DNA of 10,312 nt from CAZLGM01 sp964558875. GTDB lineage: Bacteria; Desulfobacterota; Desulfobulbia; Desulfobulbales; Desulfocapsaceae. The position numbers and the translations under genes are program-made. How positions within the stretch are numbered: the stretch's first letter is position 1; each line of letters begins with the position of its first letter. Where the stretch lies: the NCBI GenBank assembly GCA_964558875.1, contig CAZLGM010000118.1:1-10312 (forward strand). The letters run 5' to 3'. Below the pieces are notes generated by a model. The model saw only the letters and a program-made list of their open reading frames with translations, searched no databases and was not told the origin of the DNA. Of this stretch, positions 1-7,900 are shown in pieces.

Positions 1-235
1 CCGCATCTGTTTGGAAGAGGTTCAGGAATTGCTTCGATACGAATTCGTACCAGATTCCTTTTTTATCGGTACGCCAGGCAGCTATGTAGGGGAATATGGG
101 CAAGTCAATCTGCTCATATGCAAAACAGGAAGAGATCTGTTTGTTCAGCTCCCGAAGCAGATCCGGAGAATAGTTGCCAATTAAAATTCTACCGCTGTAA
201 TAAGCTGGAAGGTCAGGTTTGTGAGATGTTACCAT
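1..235 (-). CDS. Unknown protein, N-terminal fragment (runs off left edge)
   Basis: A minus-strand frame is open from ATG at 235 to the left edge, giving 78 residues beginning MVTSHKPDLPAYYSGRILIG and continuing with an aromatic-rich stretch (AAWRTDKKGIWYEF). An in-frame stop lies upstream at 332-334, and GTG codons at 286, 322 and 325 are possible but less likely starts; no convincing Shine-Dalgarno precedes the ATG. There is no signal peptide or membrane segment in the visible part. The fragment has the look of the N-terminal sensory segment of a cytoplasmic regulator (the WYEF/FLNLF pattern is reminiscent of PAS-type input regions), but this is an impression, not an identification. It points the same way as the downstream-ending two-component operon but is separated from it by about 300 bases with a probable terminator, so it is probably a separate transcription unit. 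Confidence 0.6.
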   Translation of the reverse strand, partial: MVTSHKPDLPAYYSGRILIGNYSPDLLRELNKQISSCFAYEQIDLPIFPYIAAWRTDKKGIWYEFVSKQFLNLFQTDA

Positions 236-537
236 TGGACTACAGAAATTAAACAGAGTTAAAGAGCTGCCTGAATCCGTGGGCACTTGCAGGAGGCACC
301 CTCTGGAGGCGGTCAACAGCACCACTTCCTGTCATGGATTGAGGCATGGATAAATCTACCTTCATGAGAGTAATACAGTCTTGAAAAAAAGTCTAATTAA
401 GCCTCCTGTTAAGTAGAAATTTCCTTAATTCTAGAGGCTTACAGCTGATCTGTTATGTGTTGATCATTCTATACCGATAATCGGAGTATCCAAACATAAA
501 GATGGAAATTGACCGGTATCTGATGCAATAATCTGCA
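236..537. other. Intergenic region between the response regulator and the left-edge gene
   Basis: No credible gene is seen on either strand. The stretch holds a probable terminator for the two-component operon (384-441), a short perfect dyad overlapping the response regulator stop (521-540), and presumably the promoter of the left-edge gene, for which no clear -35/-10 or -24/-12 pair was found by eye. Confidence 0.6.
384..441 (-). terminator. Probable rho-independent terminator of the two-component operon
   Basis: Read on the minus strand, TAAGCCTC (441-434) pairs with GAGGCTTA (405-398), and inside it TTAAG (428-424) pairs with CTTAA (413-409), giving a two-part stem around a small AT-rich loop. 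Seven bases after the stem comes an uninterrupted run of seven T (390-384). It lies about 100 bases past the response regulator stop. The stem has internal unpaired bases and the T-run is slightly removed from the stem, so it is a reasonable but not ideal intrinsic terminator. Confidence 0.5.
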
Positions 538-540
538 TCA
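521..540. repeat. Short perfect inverted repeat over the response regulator stop
   Basis: TGATGCA (521-527) and TGCATCA (534-540) are perfect complements around a six-base spacer, and the right arm includes the stop codon of the response regulator. No T-run follows on the minus strand, so on its own it is not a standard terminator; it could protect the 3' end or be chance. Confidence 0.4.
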
Positions 541-1887
541 CAGATTCGGGAGCATACCATATTTTTTCATTCTATATCTGAGTGTATTTCTGGAGATGTT
601 AAGCAGGGTTGCAGCTTTAACCTGATTGCCGCCGGTCTCTTTGAGGGCGGAAATGATCAGCTGTTTTTCCTTAGTTTGCAGGTCGGCTAAATCCTTGATT
701 CCGTTTTCCTGAGTCCTTTTAAAGCAAGAGATTGATTCAGGTAGATCATTGGGGGTCAGTCTGTCAGATTCTGAACAGATAACCATACGCTCAACGATGT
801 TGCGAAGCTCGCGAACATTGCCAGGCCAATGATATTTCGTCAGGATGTCGATGGTTTTTTCAGTAAATGTAAGCTCCGTCTTCTTTGGATGCTCATCAAT
901 AGAAATCAAGAGAAAATAATTGGCCAGTTCCTCAATATCTTCGATTCGATCACGGAGTGGAGGGAGATGAATCTGAAAAGTATTGAGCCGGTAATAGAGA
1001 TCAGATCTGAATAGTCCTTCTTCAACCATTGAAACGATGTCACGATTAGTTGCCGAGAGGATTTTCACATCAATTGACTGGCTACGGGAAGAGCCGATGG
1101 GAGTTATGATTTTCTCTTCTACCGCATGTAAAAGTTTAGGCTGCAGATCAAGGGGAAGATCTCCTATTTCATCAAGGAGAAGAGTGGAGCCATGGGCGTG
1201 GATAAATGAGCCTGTCCGGTCTCCCACCGCACCGGTAAACGAGCCTTTTTTGTGGCCGAACAGTTCACTCTCCAGAAGCTCATTGGGAATGGCAGCGCAA
1301 TTGACCCGAATCAGTTCCTTGCCCTGATGGTCGCTGCGGGCATGGATTGCCTGGGCAACAAGGTCTTTACCGGTGCCGGATTCACCGGTAATCATCACTG
1401 AGACCCTTGACTGACAAACCTGATTGATTTCCTTATAGATCTGTTGGATAGCCGGGGAAGATCCGATAATGGGAAATAGTTCTTCATCGGTTTCTGGTAG
1501 AGCGCCATCGTGATCAACCTTTGAGACTGAAACAGCATGGTTGATAATGTCAACAACCCGGCTGTTGTCAAACGGTTTGGTCAAATAGTCGAAGGCTCCA
1601 TGCTTCATGGCAAAGACGGCCATATCGATGGTCCCATGAGCAGTCATGATAATCAGTGGCGCGGCCAGGTTGTCTCGAGTTTTCAATTCGAGGAGCTGCA
1701 TGCCATCCAGTTTCGGCATGATGATATCGGTTAAAACCACATGGGGGTTGAATGTTTTCCAGACATCGATTCCCTGCTGCCCATCATCAGCCGTTTTTAC
1801 AATATAGTCATTCTCCTCCAGAAGAAGCTTAAGGAGACGTTGCATCTTCTTTTCGTCTTCAATAATTAAAATTCGTTTTTTCTTCAT
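538..1887 (-). CDS. Sigma-54-dependent NtrC-family response regulator
   Basis: A 449-residue bacterial enhancer-binding protein with complete three-domain architecture. Receiver domain about residues 1-120: acidic pair E10/D11, phosphoacceptor D54 in VLTDIIMP, T82 in MTAH, and K104 in LTKPF. AAA+ domain about 138-375: Walker A GESGTGKD at 168-175, sigma-54 contact loop GSFTGA at 215-220 (a variant of the usual GAFTGA), Walker B TLLLDE at 235-240, arginines R294 and R300 in FRSDLYYRLN, and the WPGNVREL motif near 354-361. Fis-type helix-turn-helix about 405-445 (GGNQVKAATLLNISRNTLRY). It should bind an upstream enhancer and use ATP to open sigma-54 promoters after phosphorylation by the kinase encoded just upstream. 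Start: ATG at 1887 was chosen, 4 bases after the kinase stop; an in-frame TTG at 1902 would overlap the kinase gene. No Shine-Dalgarno is visible, so translation is probably coupled to the kinase. The exact orthologue cannot be named. Confidence 0.95.
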   Translation of the reverse strand: MKKKRILIIEDEKKMQRLLKLLLEENDYIVKTADDGQQGIDVWKTFNPHVVLTDIIMPKLDGMQLLELKTRDNLAAPLIIMTAHGTIDMAVFAMKHGAFDYLTKPFDNSRVVDIINHAVSVSKVDHDGALPETDEELFPIIGSSPAIQQIYKEINQVCQSRVSVMITGESGTGKDLVAQAIHARSDHQGKELIRVNCAAIPNELLESELFGHKKGSFTGAVGDRTGSFIHAHGSTLLLDEIGDLPLDLQPKLLHAVEEKIITPIGSSRSQSIDVKILSATNRDIVSMVEEGLFRSDLYYRLNTFQIHLPPLRDRIEDIEELANYFLLISIDEHPKKTELTFTEKTIDILTKYHWPGNVRELRNIVERMVICSESDRLTPNDLPESISCFKRTQENGIKDLADLQTKEKQLIISALKETGGNQVKAATLLNISRNTLRYRMKKYGMLPNL

Positions 1888-1891
1888 GGTT

Positions 1892-4387
1892 TTAATTAAC
1901 AATTGAATAAGGATTCTGCGGCAGCCATATTTTTGCCGTTGTACCTTGCGTTCCTGAAGTATTTGTCATCTCGAACGTTCCGTTGTGAGCTCTTATGATC
2001 TGGCTGCAGATGGGCAGTCCTAGACCTATACCTTTTTCTTTTGTTGTAAAAAATTTCTCAAAAATTTTTTCCTGTAGCTCAGGTGGAATACCTGGCCCAT
2101 TATCCTGAAAAATCAGAGTTACTCCACGACTATCCGCATCGTCTATGATGCTGATGGAAATCATACCGCCATCGGACATTACTTCCTCGCTGTTTCTCAG
2201 GATATTAATAAAAACCTGTTCAAGCTGTTTCTTATCGGCATTGATGACAATTCCATTAGAAAGCTGCCCGAATTTGATTGTAATAGTGTTATTATGTTCA
2301 CCTGACTGCTCCCATCGATTGAGACACGATTTGATCTCTTCTCTAAGGTCGATTTTTTCGATTTCAGGTGGTTTATACCTGGCAAGGTTCATTAAGTTAT
2401 TAATCGTCAAATTAAGCGTATCCACTTCCTCGATTATGTAGTCAAGCAACTCTTCCTGGGTTTTTGGGTCTCTCACTGTCTTGTTCAGATATTGGGCCGA
2501 GCTTTTAATGATGGATAGCGGATTTTTTATCTCATGGGCAAGTACGGTTGTCATCTCACCGATGGCTGCCATCTTCTCAGCCTGAATCACTTTACCGAAC
2601 ATGCTTTGTATCTGTTTTTTACTCTCCAGGAGTGATTCATAATGCAGAGAGTTCTCAAGAGATATGGCAATCTGGTTGGCAAGTATTGCCAAGGTGTTGA
2701 TTTCATGGGTTGCAAAAGTACCGCCTTTGTCTTTTGCTCCCAGACAAAGAAGACCATGGAGTGTAGAGCCGCTTTTTAATGCAAATACGATATGGTAACC
2801 GTTTTCAAATAACTCCAGCAGGTCCTCGCTCAGTTTAGCATCATCGGCCCCAGTAATGGGTTGGCAAGAGAAGTAGTCTCTTCCTGCTTTCAGTTTGGAT
2901 ATAAGTGGTGATGTTAACCAGGGTCGTTTACCTAAACGCAGATTTTTCGGGTACAATCTGCTCTTTTTTTTATCCAGGATAAGTAGACAGGCACGTTGCA
3001 GGCGAAAGGTTTGTGGCAATACGGTTGTAATCAAGTGAATAAGTTCGGGTAGTTTGATTACCTTGGTGATTTTTCGCGAAAAGTTATGAAGGGTTTTCTG
3101 ATAGTTCAGCTGGTCGCGAAAGAATGTTCTGTCGACAAGAATCTGCACCCGCTGTTTCAGTGGATTAAAGACCAAAATAGCAATCAGCAGGTAGAGAAGG
3201 ATAAGTTGCTGGGAGAGAAGCTGGCTGGTTTCTTCAAGAGGTTGTAACAGAGTCAGCAATCCCGAATAAGAAACAAGCAGGACAATAAACAGAGCCGTAT
3301 AGGTAATGGAGCGACTGAGGAACCAGTCCACATCGAGTAACCGGTATCTGATAATAGCGAGAAATAAGGTCAATGGAATAATTGTACCGGTGAAGATAAC
3401 AACTCGGAAGCTGATCAGGGGTGCATTGAGAAAGATGGACGGTAAAAGGTAGAGAAAGAGATAACAACTGATTCCTGTGAAGCCGCCAATGACCAGCAGC
3501 TTCATTTGATTTCTGACAATGGGATTGTTTTTTTCGACCCGAAAATCGATGAAATGTTTTGTCCAGCTGCCGATGATAATAAGCGGTACACTCCAGACTC
3601 TTAATCGTTGCAGCATACCAAAAAAATCCATGGAAAAACCGGTCAGTACCAGCGAGCCTGTAATGGCGACAAACGGGGGAACACAATAGATAAGACCGAT
3701 AGCAAGGGGACTGTCAGTCAGTAATTGACGTTCCACCGGAAAACGCAGACAGAAATGCGCCCATGTACTGAAGGCCAGCCAGCTGATTACAGTCAGTGTG
3801 ATAAATTTAAATGACTGAAGAGCTGGATCAAGGATTCCAAGATGGGTGGGAAAATCGTTGATTATGATCAGTGCAAACAGGAAAAAGGTCATCATGAACA
3901 GCCATGAAGGCTGTTCCGATGAGGCCAGCAGGAGTGAAACCGAGCCGAGGATAACCATGGTTGTGGCCAGGAAAAGATGGGGGCCCAGCTCCTGAATAAA
4001 ACCCAGGGGCGATAAACGAGTATAGATCAGATTGGTGGTGTGCTGTTGATTATCCCTGATATAGGTAATTGTGCTGTTCTTGCTGCTTTTCTTTTTAAAG
4101 AGCAGGTAGCTCAGAACCTGGTGATAATTAAAACCGTTTACATTGACGATTCTATCGCCTTCCTGGAGTACATTGAGATTGTTGTCGACTTTTGAAACAA
4201 AAAAGGAATCCTGGGTTGCCTCAACACTAAAACCGGAAGTCCCTGTTGTAATGGTAAGCCAGGACAAACCTCCAACCCAGATAAAATAGATAAAGAGGCA
4301 GAGAAAGAACGAGAGAGCTTTTTCGAGTCGGCCGCGAAGTGCTTTTGTTGAGATGGTTGTGAACCGATTTGTCTGGCTTTCAGTCAT
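1892..4387 (-). CDS. Multi-pass membrane sensor histidine kinase with PDZ-like and GAF-like domains
   Basis: An 831-residue sensor kinase, cognate partner of the response regulator that starts 4 bases after it. In order: one transmembrane segment (about 25-47); an extracytoplasmic PDZ-like domain (about 53-124, with VLQEGDRIVNVNG); a block of roughly nine more hydrophobic segments (about 135-407) ending in the RYRLLDVDWFLSRSITY signature seen in ComP-like polytopic kinases; a GAF-like domain (about 436-581); HisKA with phosphoacceptor H618 in AHEIKNPLS; and HATPase_c with an N-box (VFINILRNSEEV, about 725-736), DNGPG at 762-766 and GIGLGL at 786-791. All catalytic motifs are intact. Start: ATG at 4387 was preferred over TTG at 4399 because GAGGA lies 5 bases upstream of the ATG. 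The PDZ plus polytopic sensor suggests it senses an envelope or membrane-delivered peptide or lipid signal; this is inference. Position, divergent from a giant surface protein gene with a sigma-54 promoter, suggests that gene is a target. Confidence 0.95.
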   Translation of the reverse strand: MTESQTNRFTTISTKALRGRLEKALSFFLCLFIYFIWVGGLSWLTITTGTSGFSVEATQDSFFVSKVDNNLNVLQEGDRIVNVNGFNYHQVLSYLLFKKKSSKNSTITYIRDNQQHTTNLIYTRLSPLGFIQELGPHLFLATTMVILGSVSLLLASSEQPSWLFMMTFFLFALIIINDFPTHLGILDPALQSFKFITLTVISWLAFSTWAHFCLRFPVERQLLTDSPLAIGLIYCVPPFVAITGSLVLTGFSMDFFGMLQRLRVWSVPLIIIGSWTKHFIDFRVEKNNPIVRNQMKLLVIGGFTGISCYLFLYLLPSIFLNAPLISFRVVIFTGTIIPLTLFLAIIRYRLLDVDWFLSRSITYTALFIVLLVSYSGLLTLLQPLEETSQLLSQQLILLYLLIAILVFNPLKQRVQILVDRTFFRDQLNYQKTLHNFSRKITKVIKLPELIHLITTVLPQTFRLQRACLLILDKKKSRLYPKNLRLGKRPWLTSPLISKLKAGRDYFSCQPITGADDAKLSEDLLELFENGYHIVFALKSGSTLHGLLCLGAKDKGGTFATHEINTLAILANQIAISLENSLHYESLLESKKQIQSMFGKVIQAEKMAAIGEMTTVLAHEIKNPLSIIKSSAQYLNKTVRDPKTQEELLDYIIEEVDTLNLTINNLMNLARYKPPEIEKIDLREEIKSCLNRWEQSGEHNNTITIKFGQLSNGIVINADKKQLEQVFINILRNSEEVMSDGGMISISIIDDADSRGVTLIFQDNGPGIPPELQEKIFEKFFTTKEKGIGLGLPICSQIIRAHNGTFEMTNTSGTQGTTAKIWLPQNPYSIVN

Positions 4388-4392
4388 ATGGT

Positions 4393-4397
4393 TCCTC
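4393..4397 (-). promoter_or_regulatory. Ribosome binding site of the histidine kinase
   Basis: GAGGA on the minus strand with a 5-base spacer to ATG at 4387. It decides the kinase start in favour of this ATG; the upstream in-frame TTG at 4399 overlaps the site itself. Confidence 0.7.
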
Positions 4398-4732
4398 AAA
4401 ATGTGCCGGACTGAAGAAGGTCTTTGTGATCCAACGATTATGTAAGGGTTGAGATTTACCAGCCAATGTATAAATAAAATACAAATTATTCCAGCCGATT
4501 ACAATGTTATCTTTATTGATAGCAGGATGACAAAAAGACAATGCAAATTATATGACAGAAAAGAAGTTTCATTCTAAACGGATTTTAACTCATCTGTATT
4601 GCTGGATATCCTATCCATGTATCATGTTGATTCTGTGTAATATTTGCTGGTCTTTTTTGTGGTTTAACTGGTGAGATGGTTGGTTTTTTATCGTTATCGA
4701 TATGAAGTAGTCTACTGAATCGCTTTTACAAT

Positions 4733-4792
4733 ATCGCCGATCTGCTCCAAATGCACCAGATTGCTGGTGCATTTGGAGCAGATCATGGCGAT
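4733..4792. repeat. Long near-perfect inverted repeat (candidate enhancer or cruciform)
   Basis: The arms 4739-4759 and 4764-4784 are perfectly complementary over 21 bases around a 4-base loop (ATTG). After a 2-base bulge on the right (4785-4786) pairing resumes for 6 bases, ATCGCC (4733-4738) with GGCGAT (4787-4792), so 27 pairs form in 60 bases. The inner part has TGCACC-N8-GGTGCA (4752-4771), half-sites like those of enteric NtrC sites, although the classical site is 3 bases shorter. The centre (about 4761) is about 130 bases upstream of the predicted sigma-54 start, typical for an enhancer. No T-run follows on either strand, so it is not a normal intrinsic terminator. Confidence 0.9.
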
Positions 4793-4863
4793 TCTTCAAT
4801 TCTATAACTGGACAGACAACACCTATCTTATTGATTCCTTAGGATACTTTTCTTTAGCCGTCT

Positions 4864-4880
4864 CTGGCACTGCCTTTGCA
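4864..4880 (+). promoter_or_regulatory. Sigma-54 (-24/-12) promoter of the giant surface protein gene
   Basis: CTGGCAC-TGCCT-TTGCA matches the sigma-54 consensus YTGGCAC-N5-TTGCW without mismatch in the core. The GG (4866-4867) and GC (4878-4879) are separated by exactly 10 bases, the required spacing. It predicts a transcription start near 4891 and a leader of about 34 bases before the ATG at 4925. It lies immediately upstream of a strong ribosome binding site and near the gene of an NtrC-family activator. Confidence 0.8.
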
Positions 4881-4912
4881 ATAACTCTCTCAAGAGGGCA
4901 AAGTATCACTGA

Positions 4913-4919
4913 GGGAGGA
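4913..4919 (+). promoter_or_regulatory. Strong ribosome binding site of the giant surface protein gene
   Basis: GGGAGGA contains the GGAGG core at 4914-4918, with a 6-base spacer to ATG at 4925. This fixes the start of the large frame and rules against the overlapping frame entered at 4761 or 4785. Confidence 0.85.
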
Positions 4920-4924
4920 ACTCC

Positions 4925-7900
4925 ATGGCCATTTATCTCCTCGAAGATCGGATTCTTTTTGATGCGGCAGGACCATCTGACGCCGATATCGCCGATGATG
5001 TAAATCAGCAAAACCACGATCCAGTCGAAGCAGAACCGGATCAGCCTGATGTGCCGGCAGCTGGTGACAAAGAAGAACATCAGGAAGAAAAAACTGCGGA
5101 TTCCAGGTCAGAATCTCAGCAGGCCAAGTCAGGTGACCAGCAGGAAGAAAACAACAACGAATCCCAAAGTGACGCTGATTCCCAGGATCAATCTGCCGAT
5201 GAGAAAGCCGATACCGAAAGTGATACACCTGCTGAAGAAACTGAGCAGACAGCTGCCGAATCTGATGCAAACCAAGAGCAGGATTCTCCAGAAGCAGCTG
5301 CCGATTCTTCGGATTCCTCAGACGGTACCGATGAAGAGTCGATCACTATTGACGAACAGGTAGAGGAACAGACCGAGATCGTCTTTGTTTCCGACTCCTT
5401 GATCGATAAGGAAGCAATTGTCCAGGCCATGGAAAAGGAGGATGCGGAGGTCATTATCGTTGACTCCAGCCAGTCAGGTCTTGATCTGATCAGCAGCACC
5501 CTTGCCGGACGTGATAATGTGGCATCCATCCATATCTTCTCACATGGTGGCGATGGCCATTTTATTTTGGGAACCGACGTGATTGATTCAGCCGCTCTAG
5601 ATGTCAATAAAGAAAAATTCCAGAGCTGGGCATCAGCCATGACTGAAGACGGTGATATCAACCTTTATGGCTGCAAGATCGCCCAAAGTACTTCCGGTGA
5701 GGAATTTGTCAACAAACTTGCCGAGCTGACCAGAGCGGACGTGGCTGCCTCCACCGATGATACCGGAAGCCCTTCCACCGGTGGCAACTGGCAGCTGGAA
5801 TACACTGCCGGGATTGTCTCTTCGGGCCTGTCCATGAACAATGTCCAAACCGCATCGCTCTTGCCAACCTATACGGTTGATTCCCTGGCCGATGACAATG
5901 ACGGTGTCTGGGGCAACAGCCACGATACACTGCGTGAGGCCATCGAAAAAGCTGCTTCGGGTGACACTATAAACTTCTCGGTAGCCGGTACTATCACCAT
6001 CGACTCAGCATTGGGAGAGTTGAAAATATATAAAAATCTGACAATCAACGGTGCCAATCAGATTACCCTGAATGGCAATGATGCAGGGACAAAAAGCCGG
6101 ATCTTCAATATCAGTGACGGAAATAATAGCAACCACCTTGATATATCTCTTACCGGATTGACCCTTGAATATGGTGAAGCCGGTGCCGGCGGTGCAGTCT
6201 ATTGTATGGAAAATCTGACGGTCACCAATTGCACCTTCTATAAAAATACAGCCACGTACAGTGGAGGAGCCATTATCGCATCAAACTCCAATGGCGGAAC
6301 AAATACAACGATTACCAACTGTACGTTTACTGAAAACAGTGGCCAATGGGGTGGTGCTGTAGCTGTACGAGCAGTTAATGGGACGGCGACCATTACTGAC
6401 AGCACCTTTTCCAGTAATACCGCATCTGATGAGGGTGGCGGACTCAATTCATTTGTCGGTAGTAACGGCACAATAACTGTTGATAACACAACTTTTTCTA
6501 ATAACACGGCAACAAATGACGGTGGTGGTCTATGGATTGATAATAGACTTGGTGGCACAGCCAATATTGTCAATAACTCTAGTTTTTCAAACAACTCAGC
6601 GGCAAATGGTGGTGGTGCAACGATTGAGACGCGTGAGGGTGGCATCACCTCCATCTCCGATACAACCTTCACCTCCAATACAACAACAACCGGCTTTGGT
6701 GCCGGCCTGTATTGCTGGATATCCAGTGGTGGCTCGACCTCTGTCAATAACGCTGCTTTTTCCAGCAACACAGCAAGCAGCAACGGTGGTGGTCTGGTCT
6801 CATCCGTCACCGGTGTTGGTACTTCTTTTTCTCTCAGTAACTCTGATTTTACAAATAATACGTCGACGAACAGCTATGGCGGCGGTATGAATATCGTTGC
6901 CTCCGACAGCGCAACAGTGACCATTGATACGATTACTGCGTCAAATAACAGTGCCAGTAGCAGCGGTGGTGGTGCCTATATCGGAGCGAACACTAGCGGT
7001 GCAGTGACCATCAATGGTGCCACCTTTTCAGGAAATAGTGCACAGGACGGTGCAGGGGCACATATCTGGTCGTACAATGGTGGCACAAACACTATCAGCG
7101 GCTCCACCTTCTCCAATAATACAGCAACAGATGATGCCGGGGGAATTTATGCCAGGGCTTGGGACAGTGGGGTCACAACCATTGATACCACAACATTCAC
7201 TTCAAACAGTGCAGTCAATCGAGGCGGTGGTGTTTTTGCCTACAGTTACCACAGCACGAGTGGGCAAGGTACACTGAATACCACCAACTCCACCTTTAAC
7301 GGCAATATAGCTAACTATGGGGGGGGATTGTATTGTTATGCTAGACATGAATCCACCCAGACAGTCGACAATGGAACATTTCTTAATAATACCGGCAACA
7401 CTCAGGGTGGCGGGCTGTATGTCTATGGAAGAGATGATGCGACAGTTACAATTGACAATAATTCTACTTTTACCACCAACAGCGCCAATAATGCAGGCGG
7501 CGGTGCTCACGTTAATGCAAATAACAATTCGCAAATCATTTTCAACACAGCTACCTTTACCGGAAATACAAGTAACAGCAATGGCGGCGGTATGAATATT
7601 AGGGCTAACCACAGTGCAACATTAACTCTTAATACTGTTGTCCTGACAAATAATAGTGCAACAACCAGCGGTGGAGGGATATTTCTTAGAGCAAATACTA
7701 CTGATGGAGTGTTAACCATCAATGACACCACCTTTACCGGGAATAATGCACAATGGGGAGGCGCTGTATTCGTCAATGCTGACAATAGCGGGGTGGTAAA
7801 TATAACCAATTCAACATTCTCAACGAACACGGCAACATCTGGCGGCGGTATGCTTATCAATGCCAGTAACGATGCGACACTCACTATCAATGCTGCTACT

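Larger units (their letters stand above)
4388..4924. other. Divergent intergenic region between the kinase and giant surface protein genes
   Basis: A 537-base AT-rich region with no credible gene. Its right part contains a long inverted repeat (4733-4792), a sigma-54 promoter (4864-4880) and a strong ribosome binding site (4913-4919) for the plus-strand gene. Its left part (4400-4730) should contain the promoter of the two-component operon; a perfect TATAAT hexamer on the minus strand (4552-4547) is the best -10 candidate, but no good -35 sits at 16-18 bases, so it is not listed as a promoter. No sigma-54 element was found on the minus strand. Confidence 0.6.

Noticed and set aside
829..1734. 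Plus-strand ORFs opposite the response regulator
   Set aside because: The minus-strand frame encodes a complete, motif-perfect NtrC-family protein; the opposite-strand ORFs show no domain or RBS.
1888..1902. TTG start at 1902 for the response regulator
   Set aside because: It would add only five residues overlapping the kinase end, without an RBS; the ATG at 1887 gives the normal receiver-domain N-terminus.
4611..4799. Minus-strand 62-residue ORF in the divergent intergenic region
   Set aside because: Composition is unlike a protein, there is no RBS, and it crosses the long inverted repeat.
4874..4903. Hairpin CTTTGC/GCAAAG with inner CTCT/AGAG, considered as a 5'UTR riboswitch or regulatory hairpin
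   Set aside because: The left arm overlaps the -12 element and would lie upstream of the predicted transcription start, so it would not be in the RNA. The c-di-GMP (GEMM) riboswitch conserved segments are also absent.
4761..5003. Plus-strand ORF entered at 4761 (or ATG 4785)
   Set aside because: It runs through the inverted repeat, the sigma-54 promoter and the RBS and then out of frame into the surface protein gene. It has no RBS of its own and no recognisable domain.
4823..5661. Overlapping ORFs on the minus strand and in other frames opposite the acidic linker
   Set aside because: The linker's repetitive Asp/Glu/Ser codons leave other frames open by chance; the plus frame from 4925 has the RBS and continues into DUF4347.
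6480..7595. Plus-strand ORFs at 6480-6890, 7014-7277 and 7317-7595
   Set aside because: They are out-of-frame shadows of the giant surface protein gene, with low-complexity composition set by its repeats.
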